A DNA stretch of 5,289 nt from Oscillospiraceae bacterium (lineage in GTDB: Bacteria; Bacillota; Clostridia; Oscillospirales; Ruminococcaceae): the NCBI GenBank assembly GCA_016303195.1, contig JAEDMD010000150.1, positions 1 through 5,289 of the forward strand, given 5' to 3'. Shown here in pieces: positions 1-5,080 of the stretch. Each line of letters opens with the position of its first letter. Position 1 is the first letter of the stretch. A model generated the notes under the pieces. That model saw only the letters and a program-made list of their open reading frames with translations, was not told the DNA's origin and searched no databases. A program made the position numbers and the translations under genes.

Positions 1-34
1 AAAAGCCATAGTATTCAATGATACTATGGCTTTT
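1..34 (-). terminator. Rho-independent terminator after the aminotransferase gene (probably bidirectional)
   Basis: Perfect inverted repeat: 14-bp arms at 1-14 and 21-34 (AAAAGCCATAGTAT / ATACTATGGCTTTT) around a 6-nt loop at 15-20. On the minus strand it begins 14 nt after the aminotransferase stop codon, and the 3' arm ends in TTTT at the window edge, so any longer U-tract lies outside. On the plus strand it is followed by TTTTGAATTATATTTATTTT, so it could also stop transcription arriving from the left. The core GCCATAGTAT pairs without a mismatch. Confidence 0.9.
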
Positions 35-48
35 GAATTATATTTATT

Positions 49-1215
49 TTACGCTTTTGGCATTTTCTTTCTGATATCGTTGAGGCGTTCAAGCGCATTT
101 TCGAGGGTTTCATTCTTTTTAGCATAATGCAGTCTTATATAGCGGTTTTCAGGCTCTTTGAAGAAACTTGAACCAGGAACAGCTCCCACACCGACATATT
201 CAGCAAGTTTTTCGCAGAAGTCAAGATCGCTTTCGTAGCCGAATTCAGAAACATCCAGCATGATATAGTAAGCACCCTGCGGAACTGTATGTCTGATACC
301 GATAGTATCAAGTCCCTTTAAGAAAAGGTCACGCTTTTCGGTGTACTTGTCCTGAAGCCATTTATAGTAATCGTCACCGAATCTCAGACCCGTTACAACG
401 GCTTCCTGCAAAGGTGCGGCAGCGCCGACTGTGAGGAAGTCGTGGACTTTTTTCACGGTATCGATTATATGCGGAGGAGCGATGACATAGCCAAGTCTCC
501 AGCCTGTTATGGAATAGGTCTTTGAAAGGGATGAGCAGGAAATAGTACGCTCCCACACATCTGGCAGGCTTGCGAAATAGATATGCTTGTGCGGAGCATA
601 AACAATATGCTCATACACCTCATCAGTGATAACGAATGTATCGTATTTTTTTGCAAGATCGGCAATTATCTGCAATTCTTCAAGAGTAAATACCTTGCCG
701 CAGGGATTTGACGGATTGCAGAGAATGAGAGCCTTAGGATGCTGTCTGAAAGCGTCTTCAAGCACATTCGGGTCGAAATTGAACTCAGGCGGCACAAGAG
801 GAACATATATTGGCTCAGCGCCCGAAAGTATCGTATCAGCGCCATAATTTTCATAGAAAGGCGAGAACACGATGACCTTATCTCCGGGATTTGTGACAGA
901 CATCATGGCTGCCATCATAGCTTCGGTGCTTCCGCAGGTAACAACGATCTCGCCGTTGGGGTCGATATTTCTTCCCATGAGACGGGACTGCTTTTCGGCG
1001 AGGGCTTCACGGAAATTCTGAGCGCCCCATGTAATTGAATACTGATGGAAATCCTCTTTGGTGACCTCGGCAAGGCGGTCGAGGATAGCTTTCGGCGGCT
1101 CAAAATCTGGGAATCCCTGAGAGAGATTGACTGCGCCGTATTTATTGGAGATCCTTGTCATTCGTCTTATGACGGAATCTGTAAAGTTTGCTGTGCGGTT
1201 AGATAATTCTGGCAT
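49..1215 (-). CDS. Pyridoxal-phosphate-dependent aminotransferase, class I/II (aspartate/aromatic aminotransferase-like)
   Basis: This 388-residue cytosolic enzyme has the normal length for fold-type I, class I/II aminotransferases, which move an amino group between an amino acid and a 2-oxoacid through PLP. Family landmarks are visible in order: LSQGFPDFEPP (31-41), the cofactor-phosphate segment CGSTEA (94-99), aromatic FYENY (120-124), NPSNPCG (167-173; the usual form is NPxNPTG), TDEVYEH (197-203) with the pyridine-binding Asp198, SLSKTYSITGWRLGY (229-243) with Schiff-base Lys232, and Arg361 in YIRLHY as the expected carboxylate-binding arginine. All key catalytic residues are present. 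The sequence resembles the kynurenine/aromatic/methionine aminotransferase branch, but substrate is not readable. The start is supported by AAGGAG at 1222-1227, 6 nt upstream of the ATG. It follows the CoA ligase gene in the same direction after 349 nt, probably with its own promoter at 1553-1581, and ends at the terminator at 1-34. Confidence 0.95.
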   Translation of the reverse strand: MPELSNRTANFTDSVIRRMTRISNKYGAVNLSQGFPDFEPPKAILDRLAEVTKEDFHQYSITWGAQNFREALAEKQSRLMGRNIDPNGEIVVTCGSTEAMMAAMMSVTNPGDKVIVFSPFYENYGADTILSGAEPIYVPLVPPEFNFDPNVLEDAFRQHPKALILCNPSNPCGKVFTLEELQIIADLAKKYDTFVITDEVYEHIVYAPHKHIYFASLPDVWERTISCSSLSKTYSITGWRLGYVIAPPHIIDTVKKVHDFLTVGAAAPLQEAVVTGLRFGDDYYKWLQDKYTEKRDLFLKGLDTIGIRHTVPQGAYYIMLDVSEFGYESDLDFCEKLAEYVGVGAVPGSSFFKEPENRYIRLHYAKKNETLENALERLNDIRKKMPKA

Positions 1216-1246
1216 ATTATTCTCCTTAAATCATATTAAATGAAGC

Positions 1247-1265
1247 GGGCGGATAATATCCGCCC
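1247..1265 (-). repeat. Perfect GC-rich palindrome, REP-like, in the aminotransferase leader
   Basis: Arms GGGCGGATA (1247-1255) and TATCCGCCC (1257-1265) around a single central base. As RNA it would form a 7-bp GC-rich stem with a 5-nt loop, ending about 20 nt upstream of the aminotransferase ribosome binding site. Neither strand has a following T-run, so it is not a standard terminator. It could be a dispersed REP-type unit, an mRNA-stabilising hairpin, or half of an alternative pairing with the GCGGAT/ATCCGC copies at 1284-1314. Confidence 0.6.
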
Positions 1266-1283
1266 TGAACTGACTATTTGCCG

Positions 1284-1320
1284 ATCCGCACGCAGCAAAC
1301 ATCAGTTTGCGGATGTGCGG
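1284..1320 (-). promoter_or_regulatory. GC-rich leader hairpin with a competing alternative pairing
   Basis: Two mutually exclusive folds are visible. Fold A pairs 1286-1291 (CCGCAC) with 1315-1320 (GTGCGG) and 1295-1300 (GCAAAC) with 1305-1310 (GTTTGC), around an ATCA loop. Fold B pairs 1284-1290 (ATCCGCA) with 1308-1314 (TGCGGAT). The same GCGGAT/ATCCGC hexamer recurs in the palindrome at 1247-1265, so longer-range switching is also possible. This resembles the organisation of an attenuator, but no U-tract terminator follows and no known riboswitch consensus is recognised. The role is unknown. Confidence 0.45.
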
Positions 1321-1334
1321 GGCGCTTTAAATCT

Positions 1335-1514
1335 TTAAGGCAACACCGCACAAAGCCCACCTGACGGCTTTGCACTGAATCTGCTTGCATATTTTCCGTC
1401 ATCTTGCACAGAAATCTCTTGACATACGTAAGTATGCCTGCGAAATTTCTATACAATCTGACGAAAAATCTGTCGGCGCATCTTCAGCACAATCTTTGTG
1501 CGGTGCTGCCTTAA
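1335..1514 (-). mobile_element. 180-bp MITE-like element with TTAA-flanked terminal inverted repeats
   Basis: The ends are TTAA + GGCAACACCGCACAAAG (1335-1355) and CTTTGTGCGGTGCTGCC + TTAA (1494-1514), an inverted repeat of 21 bp with one mismatch. TTAA at both ends fits a 4-bp target duplication, although it is also self-complementary. The interior is an imperfect palindrome: 1389-1418 matches the reverse complement of 1442-1471 at 23 of 30 positions, and the apex CATAC-GTAA-GTATG is at 1423-1436. There is no transposase or credible ORF, so it would be non-autonomous. It sits between the CoA ligase and aminotransferase genes, probably inside the aminotransferase leader. I have the impression that such AAGGCA-CACCGCACAAAG ends are common in ruminococcal genomes, but could not check. 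Confidence 0.75.
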
Positions 1515-1556
1515 TTATAGTGAACATCAAATTATTTTTGACGTTCACTATAATTA
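1512..1556 (-). repeat. Long AT-rich inverted repeat (hairpin) after the CoA ligase gene
   Basis: Arms TAATTATAGTGAAC (1512-1525) and GTTCACTATAATTA (1543-1556) are perfectly complementary over 14 bp. After one A/C mismatch (1526/1542) the pairing continues as TCAAA (1527-1531) with TTTGA (1537-1541) around TTATT. In a minus-strand RNA the mismatch becomes a G-U pair, giving a continuous 20-bp stem. It begins 8 nt after the ligase stop codon and could protect or partly terminate that mRNA. It lacks a GC-rich stem and U-run, so it is not a classical terminator. Its right arm also contains the -10 box of the predicted aminotransferase promoter, so it could instead be an operator. Its outer TTAA is shared with the end of the MITE-like element. 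Confidence 0.75.
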
Positions 1557-1581
1557 TATCATCATCAGATGTTATAGTCAA
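1553..1581 (-). promoter_or_regulatory. Predicted sigma-A promoter for the aminotransferase, inside the 3' end of the CoA ligase gene
   Basis: On the minus strand, TTGACT (1576-1581; 5 of 6 match to TTGACA) is followed by exactly 17 nt and TATAAT (1553-1558; perfect). The -35 box overlaps codons Ile-Asp-Tyr at the very end of the ligase, and the -10 box lies in the right arm of the inverted repeat at 1512-1556. Transcription would start near 1546. No other good promoter was found between here and the aminotransferase start, so this is the best candidate, though the AT-rich setting raises the chance of a coincidental match. Confidence 0.6.
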
Positions 1582-2905
1582 TATTTCTTTCATCAATAAC
1601 TCGTCTTGACTTATGCTCTGAACGAGTATTAAGACCGCCATCAGGATGAACGATCACCTTTGCAGGCTTAACACCGATACGAGCCTTCAGTGCTGCTGAA
1701 ACTTCTGCTGCAACTGTATCATCATCCTTCGGATTATCGGAATTCTTTTCGATCTCTACTGCATACTTGTTAGTGAAATCCTTCTCGAAGATACGGATGA
1801 GGTACTCACCTGTGATACCGCTCTGCTCACGGATAACAGCTTCGATATCGCTTGGGAAAACATTAACAGCGGAAACGATGAACATATCGTCCTTTCTGCC
1901 GAGGATGTGGATTCTGCCGTGTGTACGTCCGCATTTGCAGGGAGTAGTGTCGATGCGTCCGATATCGCCTGTCTTGAATCTGATAAGAGGACGAGCGTGT
2001 TTGCGGAGAGTTGTGAAAACAAGTTCACCTGTCTGACCGGGTTCAAGAACTTCACCTGTGTGGATGTCAACAGTCTCAACGAGGATGTGGTTTTCAGCGA
2101 TATGGAGGCCGTCATGGTATTCGCACTGTGCAGCGCAAGCACCGAAGATATCTGACAGACCGTAGAAATCATATACCTCAGCGCCCCAGAGGTCTTCGAT
2201 AGCCTTTCTTGTAGCATCGATAGAACCGCCAAGTTCGCCTGCAACGATGATCTTCTTTATGTTAAGATCCTTCTTTGGATCGATTCCTGCCTTGAGAGCC
2301 TTTTCACCGAGCTGCCAAGCGTATGAAGGAGAAGTCCAGATAACAGTCGGCTGATAAGTTTTAAGTATAAAGAGGAGTCTTTCACTTGGGAGAGTGCCGC
2401 CCCAGATACATAAAGCACCAAGGTTCTGAGCGCCGATTACATCAGGGCCGCCAACGTACAGTGAGAAGTTGAGAGCGTGAACGTAGCGGTCATTCGGTCT
2501 CATTCCAACCTGCCAGAACCAACGGCTTTCAGTTTCCTGAAATTCGTCGAAATCCTTCTTTGTGAACGGGCTCATTGTAGGAACACCTGTTGAACCTGAT
2601 GAAGTGGAGATGAATACAACATCCTCCTCAGGAACAGCGCAAAGCTCGCCGAGGAATGAACCAACGCCCTGAGTGTCACGCTGAGTTTTCTTGTTTATGA
2701 AAGGGAATTTTTCAATGTCCTTGAGTGTCTTGATATCTTCAGGCTTAACACCTGCTTCATCGAATGAACGCTTGTAGTAAGGAGCGTTATCGTAAGCGAA
2801 TTTTACGATCTCCTTCAGATCTTCAAGCTGTCTCTTTTCAAGTTCGGGACGTGGGAGAGTTTCAAGCTCCTCATCCCAGAATTTATTATTAATATCTCTG
2901 CTCAT
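1565..2905 (-). CDS. paaK: AMP-forming CoA ligase of the phenylacetate-CoA ligase (PaaK) family
   Basis: Predicted to convert an arylacetic or other carboxylic acid, ATP and CoA to the acyl-CoA, AMP and pyrophosphate through an acyl-adenylate, in the cytosol. At 446 residues it has the usual PaaK length. Motifs in order: phosphate-binding SSGSTGVPT (102-110), adenine-site YDFYGLSD (245-252), TGELVFTTL (292-300), ribose-binding TGD (312-314), CKCGRTHGRI (323-332), the hinge region GRKDDMFIV (336-344), and a C-terminal small domain with the expected catalytic lysine Lys432 in RSEHKSRR. PaaK proteins usually have Glu in YGLSE; here it is Asp252. The ATG at 2905 is preferred over the in-frame ATG at 2920 because GGAGG (2914-2918) lies 8 nt upstream of it and would otherwise be inside the coding sequence. 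It lies 119 nt downstream of the oxidoreductase beta gene with its own promoter (2954-2982). Phenylacetate is the family default; indoleacetate or a branched-chain acid is equally possible. Confidence 0.9.
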   Translation of the reverse strand: MSRDINNKFWDEELETLPRPELEKRQLEDLKEIVKFAYDNAPYYKRSFDEAGVKPEDIKTLKDIEKFPFINKKTQRDTQGVGSFLGELCAVPEEDVVFISTSSGSTGVPTMSPFTKKDFDEFQETESRWFWQVGMRPNDRYVHALNFSLYVGGPDVIGAQNLGALCIWGGTLPSERLLFILKTYQPTVIWTSPSYAWQLGEKALKAGIDPKKDLNIKKIIVAGELGGSIDATRKAIEDLWGAEVYDFYGLSDIFGACAAQCEYHDGLHIAENHILVETVDIHTGEVLEPGQTGELVFTTLRKHARPLIRFKTGDIGRIDTTPCKCGRTHGRIHILGRKDDMFIVSAVNVFPSDIEAVIREQSGITGEYLIRIFEKDFTNKYAVEIEKNSDNPKDDDTVAAEVSAALKARIGVKPAKVIVHPDGGLNTRSEHKSRRVIDERNIDYNI

Positions 2906-2913
2906 TGTTTTAT

Positions 2914-2918
2914 CCTCC
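2914..2918 (-). promoter_or_regulatory. Ribosome binding site that decides the CoA ligase start
   Basis: GGAGG on the minus strand, 8 nt before the ATG at 2905. An upstream in-frame ATG at 2920 overlaps this site and would add only five residues (MEDKT) without a ribosome binding site of its own, so the shorter start is chosen. Confidence 0.85.
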
Positions 2919-2953
2919 ATTATTGATTATTTCTATATGTTTGGTATGCTTAT

Positions 2954-2982
2954 ATTATAGCGCATTTATCGGCATTTGTCCA
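2954..2982 (-). promoter_or_regulatory. Predicted sigma-A promoter of the CoA ligase gene
   Basis: On the minus strand, TGGACA (2977-2982; 5 of 6 to consensus), a 17-nt spacer and a perfect TATAAT (2954-2959). Transcription would begin near 2947, giving a leader of about 40 nt before the ligase ATG at 2905. This means the ligase can be expressed separately from the oxidoreductase operon upstream, although read-through is not excluded because no strong terminator separates them. Confidence 0.75.
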
Positions 2983-2988
2983 ATATTT

Positions 2989-3000
2989 ATGATTTATCAT
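2989..3000. promoter_or_regulatory. Small dyad upstream of the CoA ligase promoter (possible operator)
   Basis: ATGAT-TT-ATCAT is a perfect dyad with 5-bp arms, ending 6 nt upstream of the -35 box at 2977-2982. The position suits a regulator contact, but a dyad this short is expected by chance in AT-rich DNA, so support is weak. Confidence 0.2.
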
Positions 3001-3008
3001 CGGTTATA

Positions 3009-3030
3009 GACTAAAGTTATAGGTTTAGTC
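3009..3030 (-). repeat. Inverted repeat across the oxidoreductase beta stop codon, with a short direct repeat
   Basis: GACTAAA (3009-3015) and TTTAGTC (3024-3030) are perfectly complementary around an 8-nt loop and include the beta-subunit stop codon. GTTATAG also occurs twice as a direct repeat (3003-3009 and 3016-3022). The stem is short and AT-rich with no following U-run on the minus strand, so at most it is a weak 3'-end hairpin; the direct repeats could be a regulator site for the ligase promoter. Function is not established. Confidence 0.35.
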
Positions 3031-3918
3031 GTGATTAAAGTTTTTGTTGATATATTCCCATTTCTTGTCACGGGAATCGGTGATTATCCTGATATCATCG
3101 TCGCTGAGATGACGGAAACGTCCCTGCTTTCTAAGGTAATCCTCAACACTTGTGAACTCCTTAGGCTTACGGTTCAGTGTAAATTCGCCGTTTTCATATT
3201 CAGCCAGATACCACAGACCGCTGTCAACGACTTCTCTTGCAATATTTATAGTCTCATCCACGGGAACGCCCCATCCTGTCGGACAGGGAGCGATGACATG
3301 AATGTATTTCGTACCCTGTATCTGTGAAGCCTTGCGGACTTTAGCGATGAAATCGTCGATATATCCGACGCTTGCAGTTGCCGCATAAGGGATATCATGA
3401 GCGGCGGCTATCTCGAACATATTCTTCTTTGGGCGGATATTTCCGTGGATATTCTTACCCGCAGGAGTAGTAGTAGTCTTAGCGCCGAAAGGAGTAAGAC
3501 CGCTTTTCTGTATGCCTGTGTTCATGTATGCTTCATTGTCGTAGCAGATGTAGATTATATTATCATTACGGTCGATCGCACCTGAAAGTGCCTGTATACC
3601 GATATCAGCAGTACCTCCGTCACCTGCAAATCCGACAGCAGTGAAGTCCTTGAAGCCTCTTGCACGAAGACCTGCCTCAACACCTGTCAGCATTGAAGCT
3701 GTACCGGCGAATGTGGAAATTATAGAATTATTTGAGAAGCAAAGCTGTGGAAAATTGAATCCGACAGCGGACATACATCCTGCCGGAAGAACAGAAACAG
3801 CGTTCTTTCCGAGAACTTTAAGTGCCGCTCTGACTGCAAGACTTCCTCCGCATCCTGCACAGGCTTTATGACCGTAGAAAAATTCCTCACGGGAAATGCT
3901 GTCAGCAGTATTAGCCAT
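3025..3918 (-). CDS. porB: 2-oxoacid:ferredoxin oxidoreductase, beta subunit (PorB type, TPP-binding)
   Basis: Catalytic TPP and iron-sulfur subunit of a four-subunit pyruvate/2-oxoacid:ferredoxin oxidoreductase, which interconverts a 2-oxoacid plus CoA with acyl-CoA plus CO2 and reduced ferredoxin. At 297 residues it has normal family length. Visible are the cysteines expected to hold the proximal [4Fe-4S] cluster, Cys20 and Cys23 (HKACAGCG), Cys48 (PAGC) and Cys212 (APCPTGWG), and the TPP/Mg motif GDGGTADIG (99-107) with YDNEAYMNTG (126-135). KTTTTPAGK (147-155) is typical of PorB. A longer reading frame begins at 4056, but its first 46 residues lie inside the alpha gene in another frame; the ATG at 3918 has a near-perfect ribosome binding site (3924-3931). 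It overlaps the alpha gene by 8 nt, so the two are surely co-translated. Pyruvate, 2-oxoisovalerate and aryl-pyruvate versions cannot be told apart by eye. Confidence 0.93.
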   Translation of the reverse strand: MANTADSISREEFFYGHKACAGCGGSLAVRAALKVLGKNAVSVLPAGCMSAVGFNFPQLCFSNNSIISTFAGTASMLTGVEAGLRARGFKDFTAVGFAGDGGTADIGIQALSGAIDRNDNIIYICYDNEAYMNTGIQKSGLTPFGAKTTTTPAGKNIHGNIRPKKNMFEIAAAHDIPYAATASVGYIDDFIAKVRKASQIQGTKYIHVIAPCPTGWGVPVDETINIAREVVDSGLWYLAEYENGEFTLNRKPKEFTSVEDYLRKQGRFRHLSDDDIRIITDSRDKKWEYINKNFNHD

Positions 3919-5080
3919 TGCTGTCACCTCCGATTCCGATGAAATTAACATTTGAAGTGCCGTTTGTGATATCATCGAAGATATCCTCAATATCCGAAGC
4001 GGAAATATTTCTTCCGCCAAGACCTGCGATGAAGTTATAGCCCTTGATATTGACATCCGCCTTTTTCAGAGCGGAATTAACATTTGTAAATACTGTACCC
4101 TCACTGCCGAAAGAAATATCCTTTTCAAGCACACCGTAAGCCTTGACATTTTTCAGTGCCTCAGCGATTTCCTTATGAGGGAACGGACGCATATACCTGA
4201 TCCTGAGAACACCTGCTTTTATGCCTTTACTGCGGAGTTTATCGGCGGTTTCACGGCAAAGTCCTGCAATACTTCCGAGGGTGACGATAACATAATCGGC
4301 ATCATCGGTAAGGTAGGTTTCGATAAGTCCCGAATACTTTCTTCCGAATATTTCAGCGAATTCCTTTTCTGTTTCGGCAATGACCTTTCTTGCGGCGAGG
4401 ACACCTTCATGCTCCTTGAACTTGAAGATATAGTTGGTGTCAGGGCCTGCGGAGAAAGCCATATTTTGGGGAGAATCGAAATCTATGCGGTTATCCGTTT
4501 CGTAGGGCGGCAGGAACTTGTCAGCCTGTTCACGTTCGGGAATATCAACAGGCTCATATGTATGAGTCAGCACGAAACCATCCAGATTAGCCATGAACGG
4601 AGTTGAAACGTCAGGGCTTTCGGCTATCTTGTAACTCATAAGCGCAAGGTCAAGGGCTTCCTGAGCATTTTCAGCGTAAGCCTGTATCCATCCGCTGTCA
4701 AGCTGAGAAAGACTGTCACGCTGATCGCCGTAAATGTTCCACGGAAGTGCGGTTGAACGGTCAGCATTCATCATAACGATGGGGAAACGTCCGCCTGACG
4801 CATAGTAGAGACATTCAGCCATGTAGAGAAGTCCCTGTGATGATGTAGCTGTGAAAGCTCTTGCACCTGCGGCACTTGCACCGATAGCGCAAGAGAGAGC
4901 GGAATGTTCGGATTCAACATGGACATATTCAGCATTAAGACTGCCGTCCTCGACCATTTCCGAAAGTCTCTCCACAACGATAGTCTGCGGAGTTATCGGG
5001 TAAGCGGAAATTACCTGCGGACGGGCAAGTCTTATGCCTTCAGCGAAGGCTTCATTGCCTGATAAAAATTTTCTGCTCAT
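3911..5080 (-). CDS. porA: 2-oxoacid:ferredoxin oxidoreductase, alpha subunit (PorA type)
   Basis: At 389 residues it has the usual PorA length. It pairs with the beta subunit to form the TPP site and supplies the transketolase-like pyrimidine-binding and C-terminal domains. Visible: AYPITPQT (26-33), VESEHSALSCAIGASAAGAR (55-74) with the Glu expected to activate TPP, FTATSSQGL (76-84), DQRDSLSQLDSGWIQ (119-133), LTHTYEPVDIP (171-181), and the C-terminal domain with VTLGS (266-270) and RIRYMRPFP (293-301). The pattern matches the archaeal and clostridial four-subunit PorA/VorA group rather than the single-chain NifJ enzyme. The ATG at 5080 overlaps the delta-subunit stop as TGATG, and GGAGG lies at 5091-5095. 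Its stop codon is inside the beta gene (8-nt overlap). Substrate is unresolved. Many Clostridia already use single-chain NifJ for pyruvate, so a different 2-oxoacid is plausible here (inference). Confidence 0.93.
   Translation of the reverse strand: MSRKFLSGNEAFAEGIRLARPQVISAYPITPQTIVVERLSEMVEDGSLNAEYVHVESEHSALSCAIGASAAGARAFTATSSQGLLYMAECLYYASGGRFPIVMMNADRSTALPWNIYGDQRDSLSQLDSGWIQAYAENAQEALDLALMSYKIAESPDVSTPFMANLDGFVLTHTYEPVDIPEREQADKFLPPYETDNRIDFDSPQNMAFSAGPDTNYIFKFKEHEGVLAARKVIAETEKEFAEIFGRKYSGLIETYLTDDADYVIVTLGSIAGLCRETADKLRSKGIKAGVLRIRYMRPFPHKEIAEALKNVKAYGVLEKDISFGSEGTVFTNVNSALKKADVNIKGYNFIAGLGGRNISASDIEDIFDDITNGTSNVNFIGIGGDSNG
3924..3931 (-). promoter_or_regulatory. Near-perfect ribosome binding site for the beta subunit, inside the alpha gene
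   Basis: GGAGGTGA on the minus strand matches eight consecutive bases of the anti-Shine-Dalgarno complement and sits 5 nt before the ATG at 3918. It also encodes the Gly-Gly-Asp near the end of the alpha subunit. It fixes the beta start and suggests strong independent initiation, which would help equimolar alpha:beta synthesis. Confidence 0.9.

Larger units (their letters stand above)
1216..1546 (-). other. Predicted long structured 5' leader of the aminotransferase mRNA
   Basis: If the promoter at 1553-1581 is used, transcription starts near 1546 and leaves an untranslated leader of about 330 nt. It contains part of the AT-rich hairpin, the whole 180-bp MITE-like element, a GC-rich hairpin and a short perfect palindrome just before the ribosome binding site. 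No convincing protein-coding gene lies here: the small ORFs across it have no ribosome binding site worth naming and run through inverted repeats. I saw no T-box consensus or other riboswitch signature I recognise. Confidence 0.5.

Noticed and set aside
1247..1265. GC-rich palindrome as a rho-independent terminator
   Set aside because: Neither strand has a T-run directly after the stem, and it sits just upstream of a ribosome binding site.
1216..1334. T-box or amino-acid riboswitch before the aminotransferase
   Set aside because: No T-box consensus, specifier-loop architecture, antiterminator or U-tract terminator is recognisable; only generic hairpins are seen.
1419..1424. Perfect TTGACA on the plus strand inside the mobile-like element
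   Set aside because: No -10 box lies at 16-18 nt; the only TATA-like sequence is 25 nt away, and no plus-strand gene follows.
1274..1456. 60-residue minus-strand ORF in the mobile-like element
   Set aside because: It is translated from palindromic non-coding DNA, with no ribosome binding site and no protein-like features.
1399..1641. 80-residue minus-strand ORF across the ligase 3' end, hairpin and mobile-like element
   Set aside because: It overlaps the ligase in another frame, runs through inverted repeats and has no family resemblance.
2906..2920. Upstream in-frame start (MEDKT) for the CoA ligase
   Set aside because: It overlaps GGAGG, which is correctly spaced for the ATG at 2905, and has no ribosome binding site of its own.
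3919..4056. Longer reading frame giving the beta subunit 46 extra N-terminal residues
   Set aside because: The extension lies within the alpha gene in another frame, does not resemble PorB, and the ATG at 3918 has a near-perfect ribosome binding site.
4175..4606. 143-residue plus-strand ORF opposite the alpha subunit gene
   Set aside because: It is a reverse-strand shadow of a well-supported conserved gene, with no matching promoter or ribosome binding site. Other plus-strand ORFs were rejected for the same reason.
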